A DNA stretch of 8,552 bases, taken from Nitrospirota bacterium (lineage in GTDB: Bacteria > Nitrospirota > Thermodesulfovibrionia > Thermodesulfovibrionales > JdFR-85). The notes below the pieces were generated by a model. That model saw only the letters and a list, made by a program, of their open reading frames with translations, was not told the origin of the DNA and did no database searches. Shown here piece by piece: positions 1 through 5,648 of the stretch. The DNA lies in the NCBI GenBank assembly GCA_003232715.1, contig QIJG01000001.1:1-8552 (forward strand), in the 5' to 3' direction. Numbering within the stretch: position 1 is the stretch's first letter; every line of letters starts with the position of its first letter. The translations under genes were made by a program, and so were the position numbers.

Positions 1-1176
1 GAGATTGACTTCTGCGCTGAACTGACAGAAAGGCTGAATGTCCCCTGCAGTGTTAAAAAAGTGGATGTGAAGGAGTTTTCGGACAAGGAGAACCTCAGCA
101 TACAGGAGGCTGCGAGACATCTCAGATACATTGCATTTGAAGAACATGCCTTTCAGATAGAGGCCGACAGGGTTGCAACAGGACATAATGCCGATGACCA
201 GGCTGAAACCCTCATCATGAGGCTTTTACGAGGGTCCGGTCCAAGGGGGCTCTCCGGCATACCGCCTGTCAGGGGAACGTTCATAAGACCTTTAATCATG
301 GTGGAACGCAGTGAGATCGAGAAGTATCTGGATGAGGGAGGCATCAGGTTTATTATTGACACATCAAATCTGAAGCAGGATTATCTGCGCAACAGATTGC
401 GGCATGAAGTCATGCCGATCCTCAAAAAATATAATCCGAATTTAACAGGGACCCTCTGCAGGACAACCAATATCCTCCGCGAGGAGAATGAGTATATGGA
501 GATTGCAGTAACAAAGTCACTCATGAGGCTTATAAGCCGTAAAACAGGCGATAGAATAGAACTCTTCCTTTCGCCCCTTGAGAATATGGAGAAGGTTATC
601 CTCAGGAGGGCGCTTATCAGGGCTATTGAAGAAACAAGGGGGTTGCGGGGGATCGGGCTTGAACACATTGAAGAGATTATATCCCTTATAAGGACAGGCT
701 CAAGCGGCTCAAGGATTTACCTGCCGGGGGGGATCCGTGTCATAAAGGACTATTCCACTATGATTATTACCTCGGCAGCGCCTCTGAAACTGGGTGAGCA
801 TGTATTGCAGGTTCCGGGGGAAACAGTATTGAAAGAGTCCGGTCTTGTCCTGATATCGAGTGTCGGTGATGATTCAACCGGTACAGGAGATGGAAAAACA
901 GAGGCGGCTTTTGACTTTGACATGCTCCGTTTTCCTCTAAAGGTGCGCTCAAGGCAGGCAGGAGATTTCTTTTATCCATCCGGGTTTGGAAAGAGAAAAA
1001 AACTGCAGGACTATTTTGTTGACGAGAAGGTTCCGAGAGACATAAGAGACACAGTCCCTTTGCTTCTTTCAGGAGAGGATATTCTCTGGGTAGTTGGATA
1101 CAGGATGGATGACAGGTACAGGATAAGTCCCTCATGTGCAAGGACCCTGAAAATAACCATAAAGATGGCAAAATAG
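1..1176 (+). CDS. tilS: tRNA(Ile)-lysidine synthetase, 5'-truncated by window edge
   Basis: TilS uses ATP to attach lysine to C34 of the CAU-anticodon tRNA-Ile, making lysidine so that the tRNA reads AUA; it acts in the cytoplasm. The frame is open from base 1, so 391 residues are visible and the true start, with the SGGxDS PP-loop, lies upstream. Visible family marks are a GHNADDQAETLIMRLLRGSG segment around residues 60-80, the R-N-R-L-R-H-E-V-M-P segment before the central helical domain, and a C-terminal TilS domain near residues 315-390 (SRQAGDFFYPSGFGKRKKLQ, then D-Y-F-V-D-E-K-V-P-R and W-V-V-G-Y-R-M-D-D-R). With roughly 55-60 missing N-terminal residues the protein would have the long, three-domain architecture. 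The frame is uninterrupted to TAG. The M at base 61 is internal and not the start. Confidence 0.95.
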   Translation, partial: EIDFCAELTERLNVPCSVKKVDVKEFSDKENLSIQEAARHLRYIAFEEHAFQIEADRVATGHNADDQAETLIMRLLRGSGPRGLSGIPPVRGTFIRPLIMVERSEIEKYLDEGGIRFIIDTSNLKQDYLRNRLRHEVMPILKKYNPNLTGTLCRTTNILREENEYMEIAVTKSLMRLISRKTGDRIELFLSPLENMEKVILRRALIRAIEETRGLRGIGLEHIEEIISLIRTGSSGSRIYLPGGIRVIKDYSTMIITSAAPLKLGEHVLQVPGETVLKESGLVLISSVGDDSTGTGDGKTEAAFDFDMLRFPLKVRSRQAGDFFYPSGFGKRKKLQDYFVDEKVPRDIRDTVPLLLSGEDILWVVGYRMDDRYRISPSCARTLKITIKMAK

Positions 1177-1199
1177 GATCAGCCGTAAAAGGTCTGATT
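1177..1199 (+). other. Bulged hairpin directly after tilS stop
   Basis: GATCAGCC (1177-1184) can pair with GGTCTGAT(T) (1191-1199) around a GTAAAA loop: about seven Watson-Crick pairs, one bulged T at 1193 and a terminal G-T pair. It begins immediately after the tilS stop, where a terminator would be expected, but no clear T-run follows (next bases are CTGCCCGGTTT). It may be a weak or Rho-assisted terminator or a 3'-end stabilising stem; it could also be chance. Confidence 0.35.
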
Positions 1200-1211
1200 C
1201 TGCCCGGTTTG

Positions 1212-1220
1212 TGGTATAAT
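1212..1220 (+). promoter_or_regulatory. Extended -10 promoter candidate for PhoU-like gene
   Basis: TGGTATAAT is a perfect TGn-TATAAT extended -10 element, 55 bases before the next start codon. The bases about 17 upstream (1192-1197, GTCTGA) do not resemble TTGACA, as is common for extended -10 promoters. It would give a roughly 48-base leader ending in a strong ribosome binding site. The motif is directly visible; promoter activity is inferred. Confidence 0.5.
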
Positions 1221-1275
1221 TTTGTCAGGAGATCGTCTTGTTTTACAAACCATGCTGTCCTGAAAGGAGGGGATT

Positions 1276-1875
1276 ATGAGAGAGGTTGAGACAAGAGAGG
1301 CTATATCCGGAATTCACGGGATGAGTCAGGGACTCGAGGAGGCCATCTCTCTGTTGTATAATGCATTTATTTATAACAGGGATACCTTTATCGATGAAGC
1401 CGAAGTTATCATAAAAGGGGTGCAGGAGACTGAAGAAGACCTGACTGATAAGTTGATCACAGCATCGAAGTCAGATGATACAGCACGTCTCTTCTCTCCT
1501 ATTCCCTCCCACATAGAGAGGATGGCCGGCAACTTTGAACACATAGCACGCTCTATAAGGACCAAGGTACGGGAGAGTATACTCTTCAGCGACAAGGCAA
1601 TCTCGGAGCTCAGTTTTCTCTTCCAGAGGACCAGGGAAATATTAAATACCACCAGTGACCTGATACTTGCAAGAAATACGTTTATTGCAAATTACATAAA
1701 GAAATCAGAACTGGAGATTGAAAGGACAGCCGATCAGTTTGCCACACTCCATGAGGAACGGCTGATCCAGGGACTCTGCCTTCCGAAGTCATCAGGACTC
1801 TACATTGTCATGCTTGATTCAATAAAGCGTATTGCATGGAATGCCAAGGAGATTGCCCGGAAACTCACAAGATGA
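1276..1875 (+). CDS. PhoU-like (DUF47-type) helical protein
   Basis: This 199-residue protein is all-helical in character, with no signal peptide or membrane segment. Two stretches resemble PhoU/DUF47 repeats: H-I-E-R-M-A-G-N-F-E-H-I-A-R-S-I-R near residues 74-91, followed by R-E-S-I-L-F-S-D-K-A, and the C-terminal L-D-S-I-K-R-I-A-W-N-A-K-E-I-A. These match the E/D-x-x-R-I-A-x-x-x-x-x-I-A pattern with which PhoU-type helices bind metal clusters and partner transporters, though here several acidic ligands are replaced (W-N for the usual D-H), so metal binding may be weak. Classical PhoU regulates phosphate uptake with PstSCAB/PhoR, and DUF47 proteins sit beside Pit transporters; no transporter is visible here, so the role is unknown. 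AAAGGAGG (1263-1270) lies 5 bases before the ATG, fixing the start. Confidence 0.7.
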   Translation: MREVETREAISGIHGMSQGLEEAISLLYNAFIYNRDTFIDEAEVIIKGVQETEEDLTDKLITASKSDDTARLFSPIPSHIERMAGNFEHIARSIRTKVRESILFSDKAISELSFLFQRTREILNTTSDLILARNTFIANYIKKSELEIERTADQFATLHEERLIQGLCLPKSSGLYIVMLDSIKRIAWNAKEIARKLTR

Positions 1876-1903
1876 TTTCATCCCTGCCCTGACAGAGCAA
1901 TTG

Positions 1904-1912
1904 TGTTATAAA
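1904..1912 (+). promoter_or_regulatory. Weak extended -10-like motif before small ORF
   Basis: TGTTATAAA matches TGn-TATAAT with one mismatch. A CTGACA lies at 1889-1894, but the 12-base spacing is too short for a normal -35. A start site here would leave almost no leader before the AAGGAGGT at 1917-1924, so read-through from the PhoU-like gene is an equally good explanation for expression of the small ORF. Confidence 0.25.
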
Positions 1913-1930
1913 GTGTAAGGAGGTGTTGAG

Positions 1931-2053
1931 ATGAAAATAAAAGAGATAGTTTTTATTGTGGAAGAAGACCTTTGTCACTTCGATAAAGATGAAGAAGTTC
2001 CGAATATAGTTCGTCTGCACATTGTAAAAGAGGAAACGTTTGCCTATGCCTGA
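1931..2053 (+). CDS. Small ORF, apparent internally deleted HicB-like antitoxin
   Basis: This is a 40-codon ORF with an unusually good AAGGAGGT (1917-1924) six bases before its ATG. The product begins M-K-I-K-E-I-V-F-I-V-E-E and continues D-L-C-H-F-D-K-D-E-E-V-P-N-I-V-R-L-H-I-V-K-E-E. From memory, both halves match the two ends of a widespread family of about 68-75 residues annotated as HicB-like antitoxin (sometimes mislabelled 2-oxoisovalerate dehydrogenase), which opens with K-E-I-I-F-L-V-E-E and ends with C-H-F-(acidic)-P-x-V-I-R-L-H-x-V-x-D-E. The middle, which normally carries G-G-Y/F-x-A-R-A-L-G-x-S-I-F-T-E-A-D-T, is absent: about 27-29 residues lost in frame. The following ATG overlaps its end, as a toxin gene would. 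The ORF is probably a relic; whether it still makes a useful peptide is unknown. The family match is recalled, not searched. Confidence 0.55.
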   Translation: MKIKEIVFIVEEDLCHFDKDEEVPNIVRLHIVKEETFAYA

Positions 2054-2159
2054 GATTCCCAAACATGTTTTTGTAAGTCAGCTGTTTGGAAGGCAGGATG
2101 AAAAAACAGACACACCTGCACCCCTCTTGATAGAGGGAAAAATCCCGGAGATCTGTTAA
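2046..2159 (+). CDS. Unrecognised 37-codon ORF overlapping the HicB-like relic
   Basis: ATG at 2046 overlaps the preceding ORF by 8 bases and the frame runs to a TAA at 2157-2159. The product starts M-P-E-I-P-K-H-V-F-V-S-Q-L-F-G-R-Q and has no domain I recognise. In HicBA-type pairs the toxin gene typically starts at this place with M-P-x-I-P or M-P-x-L-P, so the first five residues fit a HicA start. The expected G-S-H and H-H-x-T-I-P motifs are absent, so no functional HicA toxin is encoded. It may be a deleted toxin remnant or a chance ORF. Its TAA overlaps the TAA of the convergent minus-strand gene within one TTAA. Confidence 0.3.
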   Translation: MPEIPKHVFVSQLFGRQDEKTDTPAPLLIEGKIPEIC

Positions 2160-2635
2160 AGAGATATAATCTCACCTTCCATCTTCTTTATATCAACTAC
2201 TGCAACTGTTGCCTTGCCATACAGCCAGTGACCTGCCTCTCCCGGGTTCACCATCAGTGTATTGTTAATCTTTCCAATCTCTGCACGGTGTGTATGACCA
2301 TAAACTATCAGGTCAAAATGTCCACTTGAAGCAAGGTCATCAACAAGGTCAGGCTCATGCATCACCACTATCCTTTTCTCCGAGAACGTGAATTTATGCG
2401 GTTGACAGTGGATCCTGCCCTTTGAACGGTCCCTGAGCAGAAGCCTGTCTCCGTCATTATTTCCGTAAATACCGACAAAATCCGCCCTTAGCTTCTCAAA
2501 TGGTTTTAAGGAAAACGGGGATGTGAAATCCCCTGCATGAACAATAAGGACAACCCCTCTTTCATTAAAGACAGATACAGCCTGCTCTATCCTGTCTACA
2601 TTATCATGGGTATCAGATATCAGTCCGACCAACAT
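2156..2635 (-). CDS. YfcE/MJ0936-type metallophosphoesterase
   Basis: This 159-residue protein covers the complete compact calcineurin-like phosphoesterase fold of the YfcE/MJ0936 family, cytoplasmic two-metal phosphodiesterases whose natural substrates are mostly unknown. The metal-binding motifs are all present: S-D-T-H-D-N (residues 7-12), H-A-G-D-F (33-37), G-N-N-D-G (58-62), a V-M-H-E-P (91-95) where relatives have V-x-H-G, and Y-G-H-T-H-R (112-117), followed by the typical N-P-G-E-A-G. The H-G to H-E change leaves the ligand histidine intact. The start is well supported: the minus strand has AGGAGG (complement of 2640-2645) four bases before the ATG. It lies 21 bases after the YqaA-type gene, so the two are probably cotranscribed, but the membrane neighbour does not reveal the substrate. 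Confidence 0.88.
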   Translation of the reverse strand: MLVGLISDTHDNVDRIEQAVSVFNERGVVLIVHAGDFTSPFSLKPFEKLRADFVGIYGNNDGDRLLLRDRSKGRIHCQPHKFTFSEKRIVVMHEPDLVDDLASSGHFDLIVYGHTHRAEIGKINNTLMVNPGEAGHWLYGKATVAVVDIKKMEGEIISL

Positions 2636-2656
2636 AAATCCTCCTTGTTGCAGTCA

Positions 2657-3235
2657 TCATTTTATAAACCTTAAAACAATGAATCCCCCAATTAAAATAG
2701 CTGCAAATCCATATGTAAGAAGGTTAAAATACCTGTCAATAAAATTTCTGATATGTTTGCCGAAAAGATAGATTAATCCGCCGACAAGAAAAAACCTTGC
2801 ACCTCTGCTCAGAAATGAAACCACCATAAAGACTGAAAAATTCACCTGAAAAAAACCTGCAGAGATGGTAAAGACCTTATACGGGATCGGGGTAAACCCG
2901 GCTATTGCAATCGCCCATGCCTCATAGTCCCGGAAATAGACCCGGACCGTCTCAAATGTCTCCTTGCTCACATAATGAAAGAGGATACCCTGGCCAAAAG
3001 CCCAGAACTTCATCCCTATAAAGAAACCAATGGCACCACCGATAACAGAACCGGCCGTGCAGACTGCTGCGTAGTAAAAGGCCCTCTTGCGTAATGAAAG
3101 GCTCAGGGCAATGAGAAGCACATCAGGGGGGACAGGGAAAAAGGATGACTCGGCTACGGCAAGCAGAAAGAGGGCTGGAACACCATATGGTGTCTCCGCC
3201 CAGTGTAAAACCCAGTCATAAAGCCTCCGCAACAT
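2657..3235 (-). CDS. YqaA/DedA-type (VTT domain) inner-membrane protein
   Basis: This is an integral membrane protein of 192 residues from the chosen start. The N-terminal M-L-R-R-L-Y-D-W is typical of YqaA-like proteins, followed by A-E-S-S-F-F-P-V-P-P-D-V (the re-entrant loop region), a glycine-rich hydrophobic stretch (G-S-V-I-G-G-A-I-G-F-F-I-G) and the VTT/DedA signature F-T-P-I-P-Y-K-V-F-T-I-S-A-G, then R-G-A-R-F-F and a C-terminal hydrophobic helix. DedA/VTT proteins are implicated in lipid or undecaprenyl-phosphate translocation and membrane homeostasis; the YqaA branch is poorly defined. I chose ATG at 3235 over the TTG at 3259 because family members begin at this point; both have only weak ribosome binding sites. 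It is the first gene of a leftward pair with the metallophosphoesterase and is divergent from the transaldolase gene. No strong minus-strand promoter stood out. Confidence 0.87.
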   Translation of the reverse strand: MLRRLYDWVLHWAETPYGVPALFLLAVAESSFFPVPPDVLLIALSLSLRKRAFYYAAVCTAGSVIGGAIGFFIGMKFWAFGQGILFHYVSKETFETVRVYFRDYEAWAIAIAGFTPIPYKVFTISAGFFQVNFSVFMVVSFLSRGARFFLVGGLIYLFGKHIRNFIDRYFNLLTYGFAAILIGGFIVLRFIK

Positions 3236-3301
3236 CTTCACAATATTAATAATAAACAAAACGAATTAGAATTACAAATATCACCCTTTTCCCCCTCCAT
3301 A

Positions 3302-3331
3302 TTGACTCTGAAAAATGATAAATGCTAATTT
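3302..3331 (+). promoter_or_regulatory. Sigma-70-like promoter candidate for transaldolase cluster
   Basis: TTGACT (3302-3307, one mismatch to TTGACA) is followed after 18 bases by TAATTT (3326-3331), preceded by TG at 3323-3324 as an extended -10. It lies in the divergent intergenic region and would start transcription near 3338, leaving a leader of about 54 bases before the transaldolase ATG. Position and orientation fit; the -10 hexamer is imperfect. Confidence 0.5.
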
Positions 3332-3391
3332 AGTGCATTGCTCTCTGCATCAGACGATGCTATCAGCTTCTTTAAAGGGGAGGACAAATTA

Positions 3392-4525
3392 ATGAATGGC
3401 AGTCCGCTTATAATGCTTCAGAAATACGGCCAGAGCTTTTGGTATGACAATATCAGCAGGGGAATACTGAAATCAGGAGAGCTGAAGAGGATGATAGTGG
3501 AAGAGGGGCTCAGGGGTGTAACTTCAAATCCCACAATATTTCACAAATCCATCCAGTCCGCTAATGACTATGATGAACAGTTCCATCAACTGCCCGGCAA
3601 GGAGGACTCCGACAAGGATCTGTTTTATGCCCTTGCAATACAGGATATAGTTGAGGCCTGCGATCTGCTTATGCCTGTTTATGAGGAGAGCAACGGCTTG
3701 GACGGATATGTGAGCATTGAAGTTGACCCTCATCTTGCTCATGATACCGAGGGGACCATCACGGAGGCAACCGAACTCGCTGAAAGAATAGGAAAACCGA
3801 ATCTCATGGTAAAGGTCCCGGCCACCAAAGAAGGCCTCCCTGCCGTTGAAGAGCTCCTCTCCCGCGGTTACAACATCAATGTCACGCTTCTTTTCTCTAC
3901 AAAACGGTATGAAGAGGTTATAGACGCTTATATGAAAGGGTTAGAGAGAAGGGTCTCGGAAGGCAAGGCTATTGACAGGATTGCCTCTGTTGCAAGCTTT
4001 TTTGTGAGCAGGGTGGATACCCTCACGGATAAACTTCTTGAGGAAAAACTTAACATGGCAGGGGATGATGACGAAAAAGAGGGGATAAAGTCCCTTATGG
4101 GCAAGGCAGCCGTTGCAAACGCAAAGATAGCCTATCAGCTCTTTAAGGATGCCTTTTCATCACAGAGATTTTTTGTCCTGATGGAAAAAGGGGCAAAGAT
4201 TCAGAGATTGCTCTGGGGCAGCACAAGCACAAAGAATCCGGCATACCGTGATGTCCTGTATGTTGAGGAACTTATAGGCCCCGGTACGGTCAATACAATG
4301 CCCGATGCCACATGGAGGGCTTTTAAAGACCATGGAAGGGTTGGCCGCACTATTGATGCGGACATCGAAGCTGCGATAACAACCATTCAGTCAATAGAGG
4401 AACATGGAATCAGCATTGCCCTGGTTACAGGAGAACTCGAGGATGAAGGGGTGAGGCTCTTTACCGAATCCTTTGATGCCCTGCTTAACCTGATTGCCGG
4501 GAAAAAAAGGACGGGGACCTGTTAA
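3392..4525 (+). CDS. tal: Transaldolase, long mycobacterial-type subfamily
   Basis: Transaldolase moves a dihydroxyacetone unit between sedoheptulose-7-phosphate and glyceraldehyde-3-phosphate in the non-oxidative pentose phosphate pathway, through a lysine Schiff base in a TIM barrel. The 377-residue length and the opening Y-G-Q-S-F-W-Y-D-N-I-S-R fit the longer mycobacterial/cyanobacterial-type subfamily. Key sites are V-T-S-N-P-T-I-F (residues 43-50), catalytic lysine K141 in L-M-V-K-V-P-A-T, N-I-N-V-T-L-L-F-S (161-169), and the late W-G-S-T-S-T-K-N-P-A-Y. The ATG at 3392 is preceded by GGGGAGG (3377-3383, spacing 8), which I prefer to the upstream in-frame TTG at 3338 because the extra 18 residues are not family-like. 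It leads a cluster; the next gene starts 13 bases after its stop. Confidence 0.93.
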   Translation: MNGSPLIMLQKYGQSFWYDNISRGILKSGELKRMIVEEGLRGVTSNPTIFHKSIQSANDYDEQFHQLPGKEDSDKDLFYALAIQDIVEACDLLMPVYEESNGLDGYVSIEVDPHLAHDTEGTITEATELAERIGKPNLMVKVPATKEGLPAVEELLSRGYNINVTLLFSTKRYEEVIDAYMKGLERRVSEGKAIDRIASVASFFVSRVDTLTDKLLEEKLNMAGDDDEKEGIKSLMGKAAVANAKIAYQLFKDAFSSQRFFVLMEKGAKIQRLLWGSTSTKNPAYRDVLYVEELIGPGTVNTMPDATWRAFKDHGRVGRTIDADIEAAITTIQSIEEHGISIALVTGELEDEGVRLFTESFDALLNLIAGKKRTGTC

Positions 4526-4538
4526 CCTTGAAACTATC

Positions 4539-5252
4539 ATGAGAACCTGGATTTTAATCATACCTCTTTCCCTCTTCCTCCTCATCTCCTGTGCAACGAT
4601 GTCATGGCAGGCGAGACAGAATGAGGCGGATGCTCATTTTAAACTCGCCATTTCTGATCTGGACAGAGGCCAGATGCAGGCAGCCTTTGTAGAGCTACAA
4701 AAGAGCATAGAACTTAATCCCGGGAATAAAAGGGTACATAATGCCCTTGGTATCGTATACCGTTACTTCGGAAATACGAAAAAAGCTGAAGAGGCTTTTA
4801 AGGCAGCAATCCGGATAGATCCTCAATATTCAGAGGCATATAATAACCTCGGCGTGGGCTATATGAAGACTATGCAATGGGATAAGGCTATCAAGGCATT
4901 CCGGAAGGCGTTGGATAACCTGTTGTATCCAACGCCGGAAACGGCCTTTACCAATCTTGGAAAAGTTTATTACAGGAGGGGAGAGCTTGACAAATCGATA
5001 CGCGCTTACAAAAAAGCCATCAAACGGGCACCGGGCTATAATGCCCCTTATTATGGATTAGCACTCTGCTACAATGCCCAGGCCAGATATGGTGATGCCG
5101 CTGAGGCACTTACCGAGGCCATCAAACTTGATTCCGTTTTTAAGGGAGACAGGGAAAAGGCAAAACAAGAGCTGACCAGACAGAAACTGAAGGCTATTGA
5201 TAAGGGAGAAGAACAGGATTATATTAATTTACTCGATATACTCCATTACTGA
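4539..5252 (+). CDS. TPR lipoprotein, PilF/PilW-like
   Basis: This is a 237-residue predicted lipoprotein. The start M-R-T-W is followed by a hydrophobic signal segment (residues 5-16) ending in L-I-S-C, with lipidation expected at Cys18. The mature part is almost entirely tetratricopeptide repeats: about five units from roughly residue 30 to 199, with TPR hallmarks such as A-x-x-E-L-Q-K-S-I-E-L-N-P and A-Y-N-N-L-G-x-x-Y. This layout resembles PilF/PilW, the outer-membrane lipoprotein that assists secretin assembly in type IV pili, but many TPR lipoproteins look alike and no pilus gene is nearby, so the role is open. The ATG at 4539 lacks a clear Shine-Dalgarno; the in-frame TTG at 4494 would bury the signal peptide and is unlikely. 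With 13 bases to tal and 6 to the next gene, cotranslation is likely. Confidence 0.82.
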   Translation: MRTWILIIPLSLFLLISCATMSWQARQNEADAHFKLAISDLDRGQMQAAFVELQKSIELNPGNKRVHNALGIVYRYFGNTKKAEEAFKAAIRIDPQYSEAYNNLGVGYMKTMQWDKAIKAFRKALDNLLYPTPETAFTNLGKVYYRRGELDKSIRAYKKAIKRAPGYNAPYYGLALCYNAQARYGDAAEALTEAIKLDSVFKGDREKAKQELTRQKLKAIDKGEEQDYINLLDILHY

Positions 5253-5258
5253 ATAAAG

Positions 5259-5648
5259 ATGGAAACAAATGAGTATATGCAACGGCTTTACCTTGAAGCC
5301 ATAAAGGCCATGAAGAATGCAATCGCACCATACTCCAGGTTCAGAGTCGGGACGGCACTGCTCACCACTGAGCATAAGATATATACCGGCTGCAACATTG
5401 AAAACCCCTCCCTCATGCTGAGCGAATGTGCCGAAAAGGTGGCCATACTTAAAGCTGTCTCCGATGGGGTGAAGGATATCCGGGCAATTATGATCGTCTC
5501 AGACATGGAGGGTTATTGTTACCCCTGTGGTTCCTGCAGACAGATAATTTACGAATTTGCAACAGATGCCGGGATATTCGTAACGGGCAAAAAAGGCATC
5601 AGGAAATATTTGATAGAGGAGCTTTTGCCCCATGCCTTTAAATCATAG
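5259..5648 (+). CDS. cdd: Cytidine deaminase
   Basis: Cytidine deaminase hydrolyses cytidine and deoxycytidine to uridine and deoxyuridine for pyrimidine salvage in the cytoplasm. The 129-residue length matches the small homotetrameric class. Substrate-binding G-C-N-I-E-N is at residues 44-49, C-A-E at 57-59 supplies the first zinc cysteine and the catalytic glutamate, and P-C-G-S-C-R-Q (89-95) supplies the other two zinc cysteines, C90 and C93. The usual arginine after C-A-E is lysine here, a conservative change next to the zinc site. All catalytic residues are present, so the enzyme should be active. Only a weak AAAG precedes the ATG, six bases after the TPR gene, which suggests translational coupling. 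A second ATG at 5277 is an alternative start. The end overlaps the likely argJ start by 17 bases. Confidence 0.92.
   Translation: METNEYMQRLYLEAIKAMKNAIAPYSRFRVGTALLTTEHKIYTGCNIENPSLMLSECAEKVAILKAVSDGVKDIRAIMIVSDMEGYCYPCGSCRQIIYEFATDAGIFVTGKKGIRKYLIEELLPHAFKS

Noticed and set aside
767..1171. 134-codon open frame on the minus strand across the tilS C-terminus
   Set aside because: It is antisense to the conserved TilS C-terminal domain, and its cysteine/proline/leucine-rich composition is not protein-like.
2061..2070. AAACATGTTT palindrome as an operator for the HicB-like ORF
   Set aside because: It is only ten bases, occurs once, and lies downstream of the ORF rather than in a promoter.
3236..3259. 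TTG start for the YqaA-type protein
   Set aside because: Family members begin at the M-L-R-R-L-Y-D-W encoded from 3235; the extra eight residues add nothing recognisable.
3338..3391. Upstream TTG start for transaldolase
   Set aside because: The extra 18 residues are not family-like, and GGGGAGG sits correctly before ATG 3392.
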